This document shows positions 36,515 through 48,017 of a DNA stretch of 64,000 nt, piece by piece. The stretch is taken from positions 46,663,456 through 46,727,455 of the forward strand of contig NC_133529.1 in NCBI RefSeq assembly GCF_048544455.1, given 5' to 3'. Position 1 is the stretch's first letter, and every line of letters starts with the position of its first letter. Source of the DNA: Silene latifolia. Lineage: Eukaryota; Streptophyta; Magnoliopsida; Caryophyllales; Caryophyllaceae. Made by a program: the position numbers and the translations under genes. Under the pieces are notes generated by a model. The model saw only the letters and a list, made by a program, of their open reading frames with translations. It was not told where the DNA came from and searched no databases.

Positions 36515-39500
36515 ATGTTAGCTTCAACATGGGGAATACGAAGCAATTTCCGGATCCTTACAATTATCTTAATTTTCATTGTTTGTATTTCTGTTCTTCA
36601 TTTTACAAAGGACGAAACTTCGTCGTCGACATCGCAAAATCAAGTGACGGAGGATGGTATAAGTAGCAGGAAGGTCATAGAAGAAGTGGAAATGATAATA
36701 GAAGAACAAGAATGTGATTATTTTAAAGGGAAATGGGTGTATGATAATGAATCATACCCATTGTATAAAGAGAAAGAATGTTCGTTTATGTCAGATCAAC
36801 TTGCTTGTCACAAATTTGGACGTCAAGATTTGAGCTATCAATTTTGGAAATGGCAACCTCACCATTGTGATCTTCCTAGGTTCTTTCTTTCTCTCATTTC
36901 CATTTTTAACTAAACTTTCAAATTACAGTTATTGGCTTTAATAATAAAAATGCATGAGCAGTTTAAATTTCAATCAATTTAAGTATTTCCATATCATTAA
37001 TTCTTGTATGAGACGATTTCATGATGAACTTATGACTTATCATAAAACCTCTTTTTATTTGTTTATAGTGTGTTATATACAATGTTGATCCTCTCCACCA
37101 ATATTTGTGTAAGGCTCTTTACTCAAATACTTGTTTAAAACTATTTTATATCCTCTAGAAACAGGTTTAGTAACATTCTTAAGTTATACGAACCGTCGTT
37201 ATACTATGATTTTATATTATTTTGTTATCGTTTTACCTAAGACTTTTATTTATAGAACTCAGTTAGTATAATAATCACAATAAAATCAACTATATTACAT
37301 ACTCCCTCTCTCCGGGTCATTTGTTGTCCTTTTTCATATTGTGTATTCTCAGTCATTTGTTGTCCTTTGTATTTTAAGAATGAACTTGATCAATTTGATC
37401 ATTCATACTCAATTTGTTCCACTTGCCGTTTAGTAATTGGCCCCTCCTCTTTCCTTGCTCTTTGTGCCAAAACCAAAGAACAACAATTGACCGGGACGGA
37501 GAGAGTATATCGTATTCTATAACATGTCTATGATTGATTATATTATTTAAAGTACTTAGTAAAATAACGCATATTAAGGCAAATTCATAACTTCATAAAG
37601 TTCATACAGGTTTTTTTCAAAAGTCAAGACATTATTTGAGTGGTTTTTTTGTTTGAGTTTGAACAAATATTAAATTCTTCAAAAGTAATTAATTAGAACA
37701 TGTACAATTTGTGTTAATATAAAGCACAAATAGTTTACAAATAAGATCCTACTGTAGGAAATGTGAATTGTATTGATTGAATGATAATTGACAGGGAATA
37801 CAACATGAGTATATATACATAAGGAAGCTAGGTTAGACTAGAATACTTTCCTAATATCTAGAGATATGCTACGAGATATAGGGCTAGATACAAGGTAACA
37901 GAATTAACAAAATAAGGCTACAAATAATATGGGAATAATTAAGATGCTCTTAATTATTCTCTAACATCCCCCCGCAAGACGGACGGCCTTTGAGAGAGTC
38001 CGATCTTGGAAAGTAACATTGTGAACCGCGGCTTTGGGAGGGCTTTAGTGAGCGCATCAGCGAGTTGGTCATCGTTAGCAATGGAACAACGCGCAAGACA
38101 CCAGATTGTACCTTCTCGCGAATAAAATGATAGTCCAACGCCACATGTTTCATGCGAGAATGAAAGACGGGATTGGAGCTTAAGTTTGTTGCACCAAGAT
38201 TGTCACAGTAAATGACGGGAGAAGCAGCAAGGGGAATTCGAAGCTCACTAAAGAGGTAGCTAAGCCAAGTAAGTTCAGCAGCGGCATTAGCGACAGTTCG
38301 ATACTCAGCTTCGGTTGAGGAACGGGCAATAGTGCGGAGCTTTTTGGAGCTCCACGAGATAGGTGTGCGACCTAGGTAGATGATATAAGCGCCAGTGGAT
38401 TGAAGGTCGTCTGGATCATCACCCCAGCCAGAGTCCGAATATGCATGAAGGCTTGGAGGTGAATCACGATGAATGTAAATGCCATGAGATGGTGTACCAG
38501 CGAGATACCGAAGTAACCTTTTGAGAGCAGACCAATGGCATACGGTGGGCTGGTGCATAAATTGAGAGAGCCGACTGACAGCGAAAGCAATATCTGGCCT
38601 TGTTAGGGAAAGATATTGAAGACCTCCGACTAGTGTACGGTACTCAGTCGGATTATCATGTAGAGGACCATCTTGGAGACGGAGTTTCGTGGACGCATTA
38701 AGTGGAGTGGAGGCAGATTTGGCATCAGTCATATTGGCTCTTGCTAACAAGTCGGTCGTGTATTTTTGTTGGGTGAGGAAGAGGCCTTTGGAGCATGGTT
38801 GGACTTCGACACCCAAGAAGTATGTTAGAGGACCGAGATCTTTGAGGGAGAATTGTTTGGCGAGGGCGGTAATGAACTCTTGAACCTGCGGAGAACTTGA
38901 CCCTGTAACAATGATATCATCAACATATACAAGTACAAATAGGGTATAGGTACTGTGAAGAATAAAAAGAGATGTATCAGAGACAGAGTTCTTGAAACCC
39001 GTTTTGAGGAGAAATGCACGGAGTTCATTGTACCATGCCCGGGGGGCCTGTTTCAGACCATAAATGGCTTTTCGAAGACGGCATACATGAGTGGGGTTGG
39101 CCGGATCAATAAAGCCCGGGGGTTGAGCCATGTATACCGTGTCGGTTAAAGTGCCTTGGAGAAAAGCATCATTGATGTCGAGTTGCCGAAGTGGCCAGCC
39201 TTTGGAGACAGCAAGACTCATTAGTAAGCGGACCGTGGCAGGTTTGATAAGGGGACTGAAGGTTTCGTTATAGTCTAAGCCAGGTCGTTGGTGGAAGCCT
39301 TTTGCAACAAGGCGGGCTTTGTGTTTGTGAATGGAGCCATCAGTGTTGTATTTGGTTCGAAAGACCCATTTACAACCTACAATGTTTTGGTTTGGGGAGG
39401 GTGGGACAAGTTCCCATGTATTATTGGTTAGGAGAGCATTGTATTGGGCTTCCATAGCGGACCGCCAAGTGGGATCGATAAGAGCTTGCTTGGTGGTTTT

Positions 39501-42500
39501 GGGTTCGGTGGAGTGGAGTTGGGCCGAGAGGTTGAGGCGATCAATTGGTTTGTAGATGTTGTGAGACGCTCTTGTGGCGTGGGAGTGGGTAGGGGGTTGT
39601 GGAGGGGGTGGTGGGGGTGGTGGAGGAGGAGTTGTGGTGGCAGCGGGTGTAGGAGTAGTTTCAGGGGGGATAGGTGAAGTGGGTGAGTTGGGTTCGATGT
39701 GTGGGGTGGGTGAGGGGTTTTCGGTAGTGGCAGGGGTGACATCAGGGGTATGGGCAGGTTGTTGGGTTTCAGAAGTTGAGGAGAGGAGGGGAATGGATAC
39801 CTGGCACCATACGTCAGAGGTGGGTAGTGAGGTGGAGGGCAGCGGAGAGTGGTGAAAGGGGTAGTGGTGTTCGATAAATCGAACATGGCGAGAGCTGTAG
39901 ATACGGTTAGAGGTAGGATCTAAGCATAGATAGGCGTGTTGAGTTGGGGAATACCCAACAAATACACAGGCCGCGGAACGGGGGTCTAGTTTGTGAGTGG
40001 TGTAGGGACGAAGCCAAGGGTAGCAAAGGCTTCCGAAGTTGTGAAGATTGGCATATTTCGGGTGAGTTTTGTAAAGACAAAAGTACGGGGATTTATCGTG
40101 AAGGGTGGAAGTTGGCATTCTATTGATGAGATAGACTGCAGTTTGGAAGGCTAAGGACCAATAAACGAGGGGCATGGAGGAGTGCGAGAGCAGCGCAAGG
40201 CCGGTATCAACTATGTGGCGATGTCGTCGTTCCGCAAATCCGTTATGCTCGGGGGTATGAGGAGGGGATGTGAGATGTTGTATACCGTGAGTGGCTAGGT
40301 CTGGTTTCAATTTTTCGAACTCGCCACCATTATCGGAATACAATGTAAGTATGGGTCGGGAAAATTGTTTTTCAACGAAAGTACGAAAATTGAGAAAAAC
40401 TTGTCTCGTGTCTGACTTCTTTTTGAGGGGAAATAACCATGTAAATTTTGTAAAATGGTCAACAAAAATTACATAGTATTTGTAGTTGTCAAAAGAGTAG
40501 ACGGGCGATGTCCATAAGTCACTAAAGATAACTTCGAGTGAAAAATTTGATTTAAGCGACGAAATATCAAACGGTAACTTATGACTTTTATAAATATGAC
40601 AAGCATTGCAATGTTCATTATTGGAAATAGAATGTTTGGAATTGAAACTAGCAAGAATATTTTTAAGAACAGATAAGTGCGGATGACCAAAACGGTGATG
40701 GAGATCCGCGTTTTGAAGCAGGGTGGTGTGGGCTTGCGGGAACGACTTCATCGGCCAATAGTAAACACCGTCTTTGGCTGGTCCCGTGAAGAGTTGAGTG
40801 CCGGTTTTAGAGTCCTTCACAACAAAAAAATCAGAATGAAAGTTAATAAAAACATTGTTTTCAGCGCAAAACTTAGAAACAGAGATGATGTTCTTATGCA
40901 TTTGAGGTACATGGAGAACATTAGACATATGAAAAGATGAGGATGAAGAGTAAGGGAGAGAGACAGAACCCGCATTGGAGATGGGAAGACCTGACCCGTC
41001 ACCTATGACGATTTCATCAGTGCCGTCATAAGGGTGGTGAAGAGCTAGGTTTGCAAGATCAGTGGTGACGTGATGTGAGGCACCGCTGTCAAGAAGCCAA
41101 GGAGAGGGGGGTATGGGTTCGAGTACGGTTGGGTTGGCCTGGGCAGTAGTTGATGGGGTGCGGATGTATTTAGGGACTTGGATGTTGGGGTACAGTGCTT
41201 TGAAAACAGAGCAGTAGGAGAGAGTATGACCTTGCACATGACACCACTGACATTTGCCACGGAAGGGATTGTTCGGGTTTTGATTGCCAGGGGTAGGGGT
41301 GGGTTGAGTGGTGGATTGACGCTGGGTATGTGGTGGTAGGGTGGAAGTGCGAGCATGAGTGGGGTGGGCCATGGGTGTAAACGAGGCAGGGGAGGGAGTT
41401 TCGGTTTGGATAAGAACAAGTTCTCGACGAATTAATTTTTCGTGGAGTTCTTGAAAGGTAATAGGGGTGTCACGAGCATTGACGGTATCAATCACAGATT
41501 GATAGGAGGTGTCAAGCCCGTCAAGGATTTGATCCGTGACATCTTCTTGGGGAATGATGGTGCCAAGAAGTGCAAGTTCATCAATGGTAGCTTTGATTTT
41601 GTTCATATAATCGGTTATGGACGATGTACCTTTGGTTATATGTTTCAGTTTGTGGCGGAGTTGTTTGATGTGACCACGGGAAGGGCGAGCGTAGGTGGCT
41701 GCTAGGGCATCCCACGCCTCTTGAGTGGTTTGGAGACGGTTGAGGATAGGGCTAATGGATGGGGTGAGAGTGCTTGCCACGACACTAAATAGTAATTTGT
41801 CTTGCCGAAACCATGTACTGTACTCCGGATTTGGGACAGGGGGTTTGTCTTTCTCGGTGAGAAGGGGTGGTGGTGGTGCAGTTTCGCCATCAATGAATGA
41901 CGAGAGATCATAACCTTGAAGGAGCGACTCAAATTGGAGCCTCCATTGTTGATAGTTAGATCCGTCAAATTTGGTGATGGCGTGGATATTGACAAGGACG
42001 AGAGGCTTGGATGGCTCTGCCTTGTTGGGAATCGTGTTGCCAGACATTGAAGGAGGTCGAGAAACACGAAGAAAATTAGGGTTTGGTACGGAGGACGAAC
42101 CTTTCTCCTGATACCATGTAGGAAATGTGAATTGTATTGATTGAATGATAATTGACAGGGAATACAACATGAGTATATATACATAAGGAAGCTAGGTTAG
42201 ACTAGAATACTTTCCTAATATCTAGAGATATGCTACGAGATATAGGGCTAGATACAAGGTAACAGAATTAACAAAATAAGGCTACAAATAATATGGGAAT
42301 AATTAAGATGCTCTTAATTATTCTCTAACACCTACATCCAGTTGTATAATGCTCATTATACAACTGGCTAGAATTCGAGCTAATATATAAAGAACTCGAG
42401 CTATATATTTTGAGCTTATGTTTACCCATTCCAACAATTCTTCAAATTTTTAGTATATGTTTCGAGTTCTTGTCATTACATCTACTAATGGTTCAACAAC

Positions 42501-45500
42501 ATTTTAATTACATGAGATTTTGAGTCTATATAGAGTATTTTGATTCTAATTGTAATGTAGAGTTTTTTGTTGAAATTTTGTATACAAACTAGTTTTAAGT
42601 TACTTTTATATCCTTATTAATCTGTTGCTGAACAGTATGATATTAAACATGACTTGTCAATTATATTTCCCAAGACTTTTGCAAGTCATCTAAGAAGTCG
42701 AACTATTACCCATAATACATGTGTTATTGAACATAGAACTCGAGCTTATATAAAAAAAATCGAGCCATCAGTCAGTAGCCATTAAAGCTCCACCCGATGC
42801 GTGACTTGCCAATTGAATTTCTCAAGGCTTTTGCAAGTCATCAAAGAAGTCGAGCTATTACACATACTAGATGCGTTATTGACAATAAAACTCGAGCTTA
42901 AATATGAAGAATTCGAGTCATCAGTCATCAATCATTGATAGTAAAAATTGATTTTGATTGAAGAAAGAGAGTTATAATAGTTGATTAAATAAATTAGAGG
43001 GAGAGGATGCTTAAGTAAGGCATAATGGAAAAAGATGGATATATAAAGAATTCGAGCCATCAATCATCAGCCAATAAATGTCCGTCCACCATTGATGGTA
43101 AAAATTGATTAATTTCTTAATGATTTTGATTGAAGAATGAGAGTTGTAATAGTTGATTGAATAATTTAGAGGGAGATAAAGATGATTAATCTGTATAAGG
43201 GAAGAAGATGGAGATCAATAGTTAGAATAGGGAAACAATTATGGAGAAGAGGGATTACATTTGATTTGTTTTAGGTTTATTATTTTAGGATTTAATAATT
43301 GTATTAGAGAAAGATTAAAATAACTTTGAATGTACAATAGCATTGTATATCCAATTGTATAGTCTATAAAAAAATATAAAGCAATTAAACAAAGAAACCT
43401 CAAAACAAAAAGGAAAACGTAAACACTACTCATTATGTCGGGTTAAATGCATGATTATTACGGAGTATTTATTATAACGTTAATCAAGGACGTGCGATGT
43501 AATTGGTCTTGTACTCTTGTCATAACGAAAACATGCAATAATTTACTTGCTTTGACAGCATAAATTACCCTTATGAATTAGTGAACTGAACCTAACGACC
43601 TAAACCACATGACTTTGTGAACCAAACATTTGAAAAGTATACCTTAATTATTTTGCTCCGTACCAATTTGCAGCATGATTATTGAAGGGTGTGGTACCTA
43701 GCTTTAGTGGTTAAATTTCGATTTTTTAAACTACCTCCGTAGTCCGTCCCATACTTCTGCTTTAAGTATACGTAATTAAATTATTCATTGTAACGGAGAT
43801 AGTACCTTTGGTTTTATGGGTCACTTATTTGTTTCTTTGTATGATGATAAATAAAGATTCAATGCCACAACATTGCTAGAGACTCTAAAGAACAAAAGAC
43901 TTGTATTTGTTGGAGATTCCCTAAATAGAGGCCAATGGATCTCTATGGTGTGTTTGGTGGAGCAAGCAATTCCTAATACTTCCCTTAGATTTATGCATAC
44001 TAACGGCTCTTTATCCACTTTCAAAGCTATTGTAAGTCCAACTTGAAATTGAAATGTTATCTATTATTTACCTTTGATTTTCAATGAATTAACTTGGTAA
44101 GTTACTAAATGTGATATATCTTAAAATGAAGGGATACAATGCCTCCATAGATTTTTATTGGGCACCATTATTGGTGGAGTCGAATTCAGACCACCCTATA
44201 AATCATCGGGTGCCCGAGAGAATAGTACGTACCCAAGCAATCGAGAAGCATGCTAGATATTGGACTGATGCTGACATCCTCGTTTTTGATTCATATCTTT
44301 GGTGGAGAAGGCCAAGAATGAAGATCTTGTAAGTACAACTTACGTACCTTTTTAACGTATTATCAAAAATTCAAAACATTGCTATTTCGCTCAATTTAGT
44401 ACGTATTGTAACTATATATAGTCTTGTAAAATGGGACGAGTGTTTATATTAGATGCCGATATGTTTGTACCACCTAATTCGATACACAAGAGACAATGCG
44501 ATAAGTGTGTTTTTTTTTTTTTAGAAAAACCTCAATAACGCATATATACTTTAACATTTATTTACCTTTAGGAAGTATTAAAATATTACTCACGGAGAAT
44601 AGAAAATATAATATGGGACTGAAAAAGACCAATAATAACATTAATTAAGTTTCTGTTTTTGACAAGTATATAACACTAACTAACATTGTATGATGTAAAA
44701 TGATGGTTAGGTGGGGATCTTTTGAAAGCCAAGAGGGAATATACAAGGAGGTAGAAATGCTAAAGGGTTATGAAATGGCGTTGAGGACATGGTCCGATTG
44801 GTTGGAAATACATGTCAATCATTCCAAAACTCAAATCTTTTGGATGAGCATGTCTCCTACTCATGAAAGGTACTCCTATAATAATGCATCACAACTTGGC
44901 TAAAATAACACACGGAAATACGGAATACATGTTTTTGCAGTATTGTCATCCCAATTATTTATTTATTTATTTTAATTTAAATGAGCGCACTATGTCGCGT
45001 GAAAGAATCACCCCTAACTTCATGATTAGCGTAAGAGAGTTTCTATCACTTAAGCTAACTAGTATCTATCGTGAGAGACACATGTAAATAATACTATGAA
45101 ATATTATTAACTCTCATACAGATCCGAAACTCCTTATCTTTGAGAAACGAAAGCAATAATGAAAACAAATCTTATATATATGGCAGGAGCGAAGAATGGG
45201 AAGGAGCAACAGGGTCAAATTGTTACAATGAAACACAACCAATAACAAGACAAGATTATTGGGGAAGCGGATCAGATCCGAATATGATACAGATCGTCGA
45301 GACAGCAGTAGATAATCTGAGGTCCAAAGGGGTAAACATACATGTACTCAACATAACACAACTATCAGAATATAGAAAAGAGGCACATCCATCGGTTCAT
45401 AGAAAGCAATGGGACCCCTTGACGAAAGAGCAATTAGCAAATCCAAGTAGGTTTGCTGATTGTTTTCATTGGTGCCTCCCCGGAGTTCCCGATACATGGA

Positions 45501-45538
45501 ATGAAATATTATATGCTTATATTATGAGTTTCTTGTGA
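36515..45538 (+). CDS. TBL: Trichome-Birefringence-Like (TBL) polysaccharide O-acetyltransferase, five exons
   Basis: Exons 36515-36879, 43857-44031, 44132-44328, 44711-44869 and 45187-45538 total 1248 nt, keep one frame, give 415 aa and all have GT/AG introns. TBL proteins are Golgi type II membrane enzymes that acetylate cell-wall polysaccharides such as xylan. Residues 14-30 form the membrane anchor. The PMR5N/TBL domain starts at Cys67 ([12 protein letters not shown]) and runs to [10 protein letters not shown]. The GDS motif is at 141-143 ([10 protein letters not shown]) and the catalytic DxxH at 390-393 (DCFHWCLPG), near the C-terminus as usual. Length is normal and nothing essential is missing. 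Wording such as [15 protein letters not shown] and [11 protein letters not shown] points to the TBL3/TBL33-like clade, but exact orthology is uncertain. Intron 1 is 6977 bp, inflated by a Copia element and a MITE. Splicing is inferred from consensus sites and homology. Confidence 0.93.
37302..37505. mobile_element. Stowaway-like MITE in TBL intron 1
   Basis: A 204-bp element starting CTCCCTCTCTCCGGG and ending GGGACGGAGAGAG, with imperfect terminal inverted repeats that extend through GTCATTTGTTGTCC. It is flanked by TA (37300-37301 and 37506-37507), the usual Tc1/mariner-derived MITE target. No coding sequence. Confidence 0.85.
37753..37966 (-). repeat. 3' LTR of the intronic Copia element
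   Basis: TGTAGGAAATGTG...CTCTAACA on the + strand. I find no difference from 42117-42330. Confidence 0.97.
37950..42047 (-). CDS. Copia gag-pol polyprotein, C-terminal end out of frame
   Basis: One frame of 1365 aa from the Met at 42047 (MSGNTIPNK). An earlier in-frame Met at 42170 lies inside the LTR and is less likely. In order: Gag with CCHC knuckle C266-C279 ([14 protein letters not shown]); protease LLDSGASHH at about 318; integrase HHRFGHP...CNAC zinc motif and DDE core including SDNGGEFE and HNGFAERRH; reverse transcriptase with [20 protein letters not shown] and active site YVDDIIV; RNase H with SSTEAEYR and YCDNLGA. All catalytic motifs are present. After RVV, near 38083-38088, the frame shifts: the expected [12 protein letters not shown] tail is readable only in another frame, so the last ~40 residues are abnormal. 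It may still be functional, because the RNase H core lies upstream of the shift. Confidence 0.92.
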   Translation of the reverse strand: MSGNTIPNKAEPSKPLVLVNIHAITKFDGSNYQQWRLQFESLLQGYDLSSFIDGETAPPPPLLTEKDKPPVPNPEYSTWFRQDKLLFSVVASTLTPSISPILNRLQTTQEAWDALAATYARPSRGHIKQLRHKLKHITKGTSSITDYMNKIKATIDELALLGTIIPQEDVTDQILDGLDTSYQSVIDTVNARDTPITFQELHEKLIRRELVLIQTETPSPASFTPMAHPTHARTSTLPPHTQRQSTTQPTPTPGNQNPNNPFRGKCQWCHVQGHTLSYCSVFKALYPNIQVPKYIRTPSTTAQANPTVLEPIPPSPWLLDSGASHHVTTDLANLALHHPYDGTDEIVIGDGSGLPISNAGSVSLPYSSSSSFHMSNVLHVPQMHKNIISVSKFCAENNVFINFHSDFFVVKDSKTGTQLFTGPAKDGVYYWPMKSFPQAHTTLLQNADLHHRFGHPHLSVLKNILASFNSKHSISNNEHCNACHIYKSHKLPFDISSLKSNFSLEVIFSDLWTSPVYSFDNYKYYVIFVDHFTKFTWLFPLKKKSDTRQVFLNFRTFVEKQFSRPILTLYSDNGGEFEKLKPDLATHGIQHLTSPPHTPEHNGFAERRHRHIVDTGLALLSHSSMPLVYWSLAFQTAVYLINRMPTSTLHDKSPYFCLYKTHPKYANLHNFGSLCYPWLRPYTTHKLDPRSAACVFVGYSPTQHAYLCLDPTSNRIYSSRHVRFIEHHYPFHHSPLPSTSLPTSDVWCQVSIPLLSSTSETQQPAHTPDVTPATTENPSPTPHIEPNSPTSPIPPETTPTPAATTTPPPPPPPPPPQPPTHSHATRASHNIYKPIDRLNLSAQLHSTEPKTTKQALIDPTWRSAMEAQYNALLTNNTWELVPPSPNQNIVGCKWVFRTKYNTDGSIHKHKARLVAKGFHQRPGLDYNETFSPLIKPATVRLLMSLAVSKGWPLRQLDINDAFLQGTLTDTVYMAQPPGFIDPANPTHVCRLRKAIYGLKQAPRAWYNELRAFLLKTGFKNSVSDTSLFILHSTYTLFVLVYVDDIIVTGSSSPQVQEFITALAKQFSLKDLGPLTYFLGVEVQPCSKGLFLTQQKYTTDLLARANMTDAKSASTPLNASTKLRLQDGPLHDNPTEYRTLVGGLQYLSLTRPDIAFAVSRLSQFMHQPTVCHWSALKRLLRYLAGTPSHGIYIHRDSPPSLHAYSDSGWGDDPDDLQSTGAYIIYLGRTPISWSSKKLRTIARSSTEAEYRTVANAAAELTWLSYLFSELRIPLAASPVIYCDNLGATNLSSNPVFHSRMKHVALDYHFIREKVQSGVLRVVPLLTMTNSLMRSLKPSQSRGSQCYFPRSDSLKGRPSCGGMLENN
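42117..42330 (-). repeat. 5' LTR of the intronic Copia element
   Basis: Identical by eye to the other LTR. The adjacent + strand text 'ctcctgatacca' is the reverse complement of the tRNA-Met primer-binding site. Confidence 0.97.
42338..42367. repeat. Perfect 14-bp stem hairpin in TBL intron 1
   Basis: CCAGTTGTATAATG is followed, after the two-base loop CT, by its exact reverse complement. It begins two bases after the Copia target-site copy. It could be the end of a small inverted-repeat element. Confidence 0.85.
42368..43730. other. Rest of TBL intron 1, AT-rich with diverged repeats
   Basis: No coding sequence. A unit containing 'ttgattttgattgaagaa', 'gagagtt(a/g)taatagttgatt' and 'ttagagggaga' occurs twice (about 42945-43015 and 43118-43180). 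A block 'actcgagctta...tcgagccatcagtca' occurs near 42740-42780, 42890-42930 and 43045-43070. These look like degenerate tandem copies of an unknown repeat. Confidence 0.5.
43735..43804. mobile_element. Short Stowaway-like MITE fragment in TBL intron 1
   Basis: CTACCTCCGTAGTCCGTCCC at the left and AACGGAGATAGTA at the right are degenerate ends of the CTCCCTCCGTCCC class. Only about 70 bp remain, ending some 50 bp before exon 2. Confidence 0.55.
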
Positions 45539-45817
45539 CAAATTTTGTATTTTTTGATAACTTGTAAACTATTCTTTGTGCACAAGCAATTGTACAAATT
45601 AATGACTACAAAATTGTTTCCTTGAATTTGTTGGTTGTCAATGGGTAAAGGCCCATGATGATTATGAAACGCGTGATTTTAAGTGGTATATATAAACTGA
45701 GTCTGTTTTTGAAATAATGCTCAAAAATAAAATAATTGTCGTTTTGGGTCGGTTTTTAAAATAATTATCGAAATGGTTTCCACGTAGGCTCGGTTTTTAC
45801 GAGCCTGTGTGGGGTTT
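45539..45817 (+). other. TBL 3' untranslated and downstream flank
   Basis: AT-rich sequence after the TGA, with no gene. A small perfect stem AGGCTCG...CGAGCCT (45786-45806) lies near its end and may belong to the adjoining MULE terminus. Confidence 0.5.
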
Positions 45818-46213
45818 AAACACGCCATACGTATTAGCGGGTTTAGTTGAGAGAACATGCCATTAGATATGTCGTGTTTATTCAGTCCAAAATTCCAACC
45901 CAAGTCAGTAGCTGAATAAGTGAAACAAGCAAAACACGCCATTACTAATGGCGTGTCTTATGAAGAAAACACGTCAATACGTATGGCGTGTTTTGGCAGT
46001 GGGTTTTTCACCTCCGTTCCAGTAGCTGAACAAAGTGCAACAAACCAAACACGCCATTAAGAGTGGCGTGTCTTCCTCATGAAACACGCCATTGGATGTG
46101 GCGTGTTCTTTCAGTACATTATTAAAACTAAGCTGTGAATTGGTAAAATAGAAACACGCCAATACGTATGGCGTGTTTATGGGAAGAGACACGCCGATAC
46201 GTATGGCGTGTCT
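45818..46213. repeat. Left palindrome array of the MULE
   Basis: Eight imperfect palindromes with arms AACACGCCA and TGGCGTGTT and centres such as TACGTA, TTACTAA or TTGGATG. Spacing is irregular, from about 5 to 60 bases. Start points are near 45818, 45856, 45934, 45968, 46048, 46082, 46152 and 46187. Confidence 0.9.
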
Positions 46214-47881
46214 TTGCAATATCATTTTTTTTTTTAAAAAGCTGGACATTTTCCCTTCGTCCTCATTTCGTTCCCTTGTCAAAAAACACAACCAAACTCA
46301 ACAATACAAATTGGACACAAACCATTGTCTATTAAAAACTAAAATAGAGTTTACACACCATATAGTTTAGCACAAGGGGTTTAAATTCAAAGTTTTACAA
46401 CTAAAATGTCAAATAAATTAACCGTCTAAAGTGTCAAATACATTAACCGTCTAACTATTACATTAAGTTCTTCAAGTCTTCTTCTTGTTCTTTCTTCGAA
46501 GGCGACTCCAAAACCCTTTCCCTTGTGAAGGCTCCGGGGTACCTTGTTCATTGATGGGTGACATGGAAGACATAGAAGGATTAGAGCGTCTAGCCCTCCT
46601 AGTGTATTGAACCAAAGGTGCATCATCATCCATATTCATTGAGTCGAGTGACTATTGAACCATAGGTGAACTTTCTTCCCTTGGTTCTACGGTTGGTTGA
46701 AGAAGATGAGAATAGCCTACATGTTCAAGAGATTGAGAGGAGTAGTCCCGGATGTGTGAAACCATTGAGCGGAAATGAGGAGGCACCTCAAGAGGAATTT
46801 GTTGAAGCTCCTTATCACATGTATCATGGACATTGACAAAACCATGCGCCTAAAACAAAATAAGTAGTATCACAAATCACATTTTATGAAATATTGGTTA
46901 AGAATTAAAAGACAAGTATATTAAGTATACTTACAAGATATTGTATGGCTCCAAATGGTGCTTGATAAGTAGCTTGTTGGGAGAAAGAGTTCATGCGAAG
47001 AATAGTGCGATCCCGATACCAAACCATGTAAGGGTCGTAGTAGCTCATTTCATTATCACCCTCTACACCACGGAACCTAAAATCAGCCCTCCTAACCCAG
47101 CTTGATATGTAGGGTTGATGTCTTTCTATCCAATTTTGTGAAGAGGCACCCCTTTTGTCAATTTTGTGCAAGTTAGGTTCGGTATTAGAATTTAAAGGGA
47201 TATATTGTTTCCACCCAAATTGATGAGCTACGCTATTAGGAAAATGCCACTCAACAATGTCGAAACAAATCATAGTGGAAACTTCTACAAATATGTCCAT
47301 TGAAGGAGCATGTGAATGACGACGAATATTTGCCCATAACGCTTTAAAGGCTCCCTCATTATTAAGGCATTACTACAAATACAGGCTATAACAACAGTCA
47401 AAAACCGTTGTTATATAAAAAAGCGGACGTTGTTAAAGAGTCCGTTGTAAAAGGTTTTAACAACGGTTTGTTTTCTTAAGGAAAGCGTTGTTAAAAATAT
47501 TAACAACGGTTTTAAGTATAAAAACCCGTTGTGGAAAGTGTGACTCAATTTTGGGAGGAAAGTTATAACAACGGGTTTTAATATACAAAACCGTTGTTAT
47601 AACTAAAGACAACGGGTTGTTTGTAAATAACCGTTGTTGTTTGTTCTTAAAAAATAAAAAAAAATTAAATTAAATATTACTAGATGCATGCATAATTACG
47701 GCCCGTTATAATTCCGATGCATGCATTATTACTGACATCACTGTGCATATGAACGGACAATATGGAATGAGAAGGGTTAGTAATAAGATTTGAAGCAGCA
47801 TTGAGAGATATGATGATGATTATGGCACAACTTCCTAACATATATATTAATTAAAAAACAACTCAACCCACACATTGCTTA

Positions 47882-47890
47882 GTATAAATA
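47882..47890 (+). promoter_or_regulatory. Candidate TATA box for the CACTA passenger ORF
   Basis: GTATAAATA lies about 130 bp upstream of the ATG at 48018, followed by a CA/CT-rich stretch typical of a plant 5' leader. Confidence 0.5.
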
Positions 47891-48017
47891 CATTGCATTA
47901 TCTCAACTAACATTTCCATTATCTCAATATATACATCTCCAAACCCTAACTGCTAAAACAAACTCCAAATAAATAACTCTACTTAATCTTTCAAAACAAA
48001 CTCCAAACTCCAACAAA

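Larger units (their letters stand above)
37753..42330 (-). mobile_element. Recent Ty1/Copia element (Ale-like) in TBL intron 1, TSD cctac
   Basis: Two 214-bp LTRs (37753-37966 and 42117-42330), identical by eye, bound a 4578-bp element with perfect duplications cctac at 37748-37752 and 42331-42335. It is antisense to TBL. On the minus strand TGGTATCAGGAG follows the right LTR (tRNA-Met primer site) and GCGGGGGGA precedes the left LTR (polypurine tract). Short LTRs, one long gag-pol frame and this primer site fit the Ale lineage. Identical LTRs indicate very recent insertion. Confidence 0.97.

Noticed and set aside
38372..42184. Many short frames inside the intronic Copia (for example 160, 152, 124, 93 aa)
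   Set aside because: Shadows of the 1365-aa polyprotein in other frames or strand.
45818..46213. CRISPR-like array of 30-bp repeats
   Set aside because: Repeats are internally palindromic, irregularly spaced and diverged, occur in inverted relation at the other end of a MULE, and lie in plant nuclear DNA.
46173..46370. 65-aa frame at the left MULE end
   Set aside because: Runs through a palindrome and a poly-T tract; no coding features.
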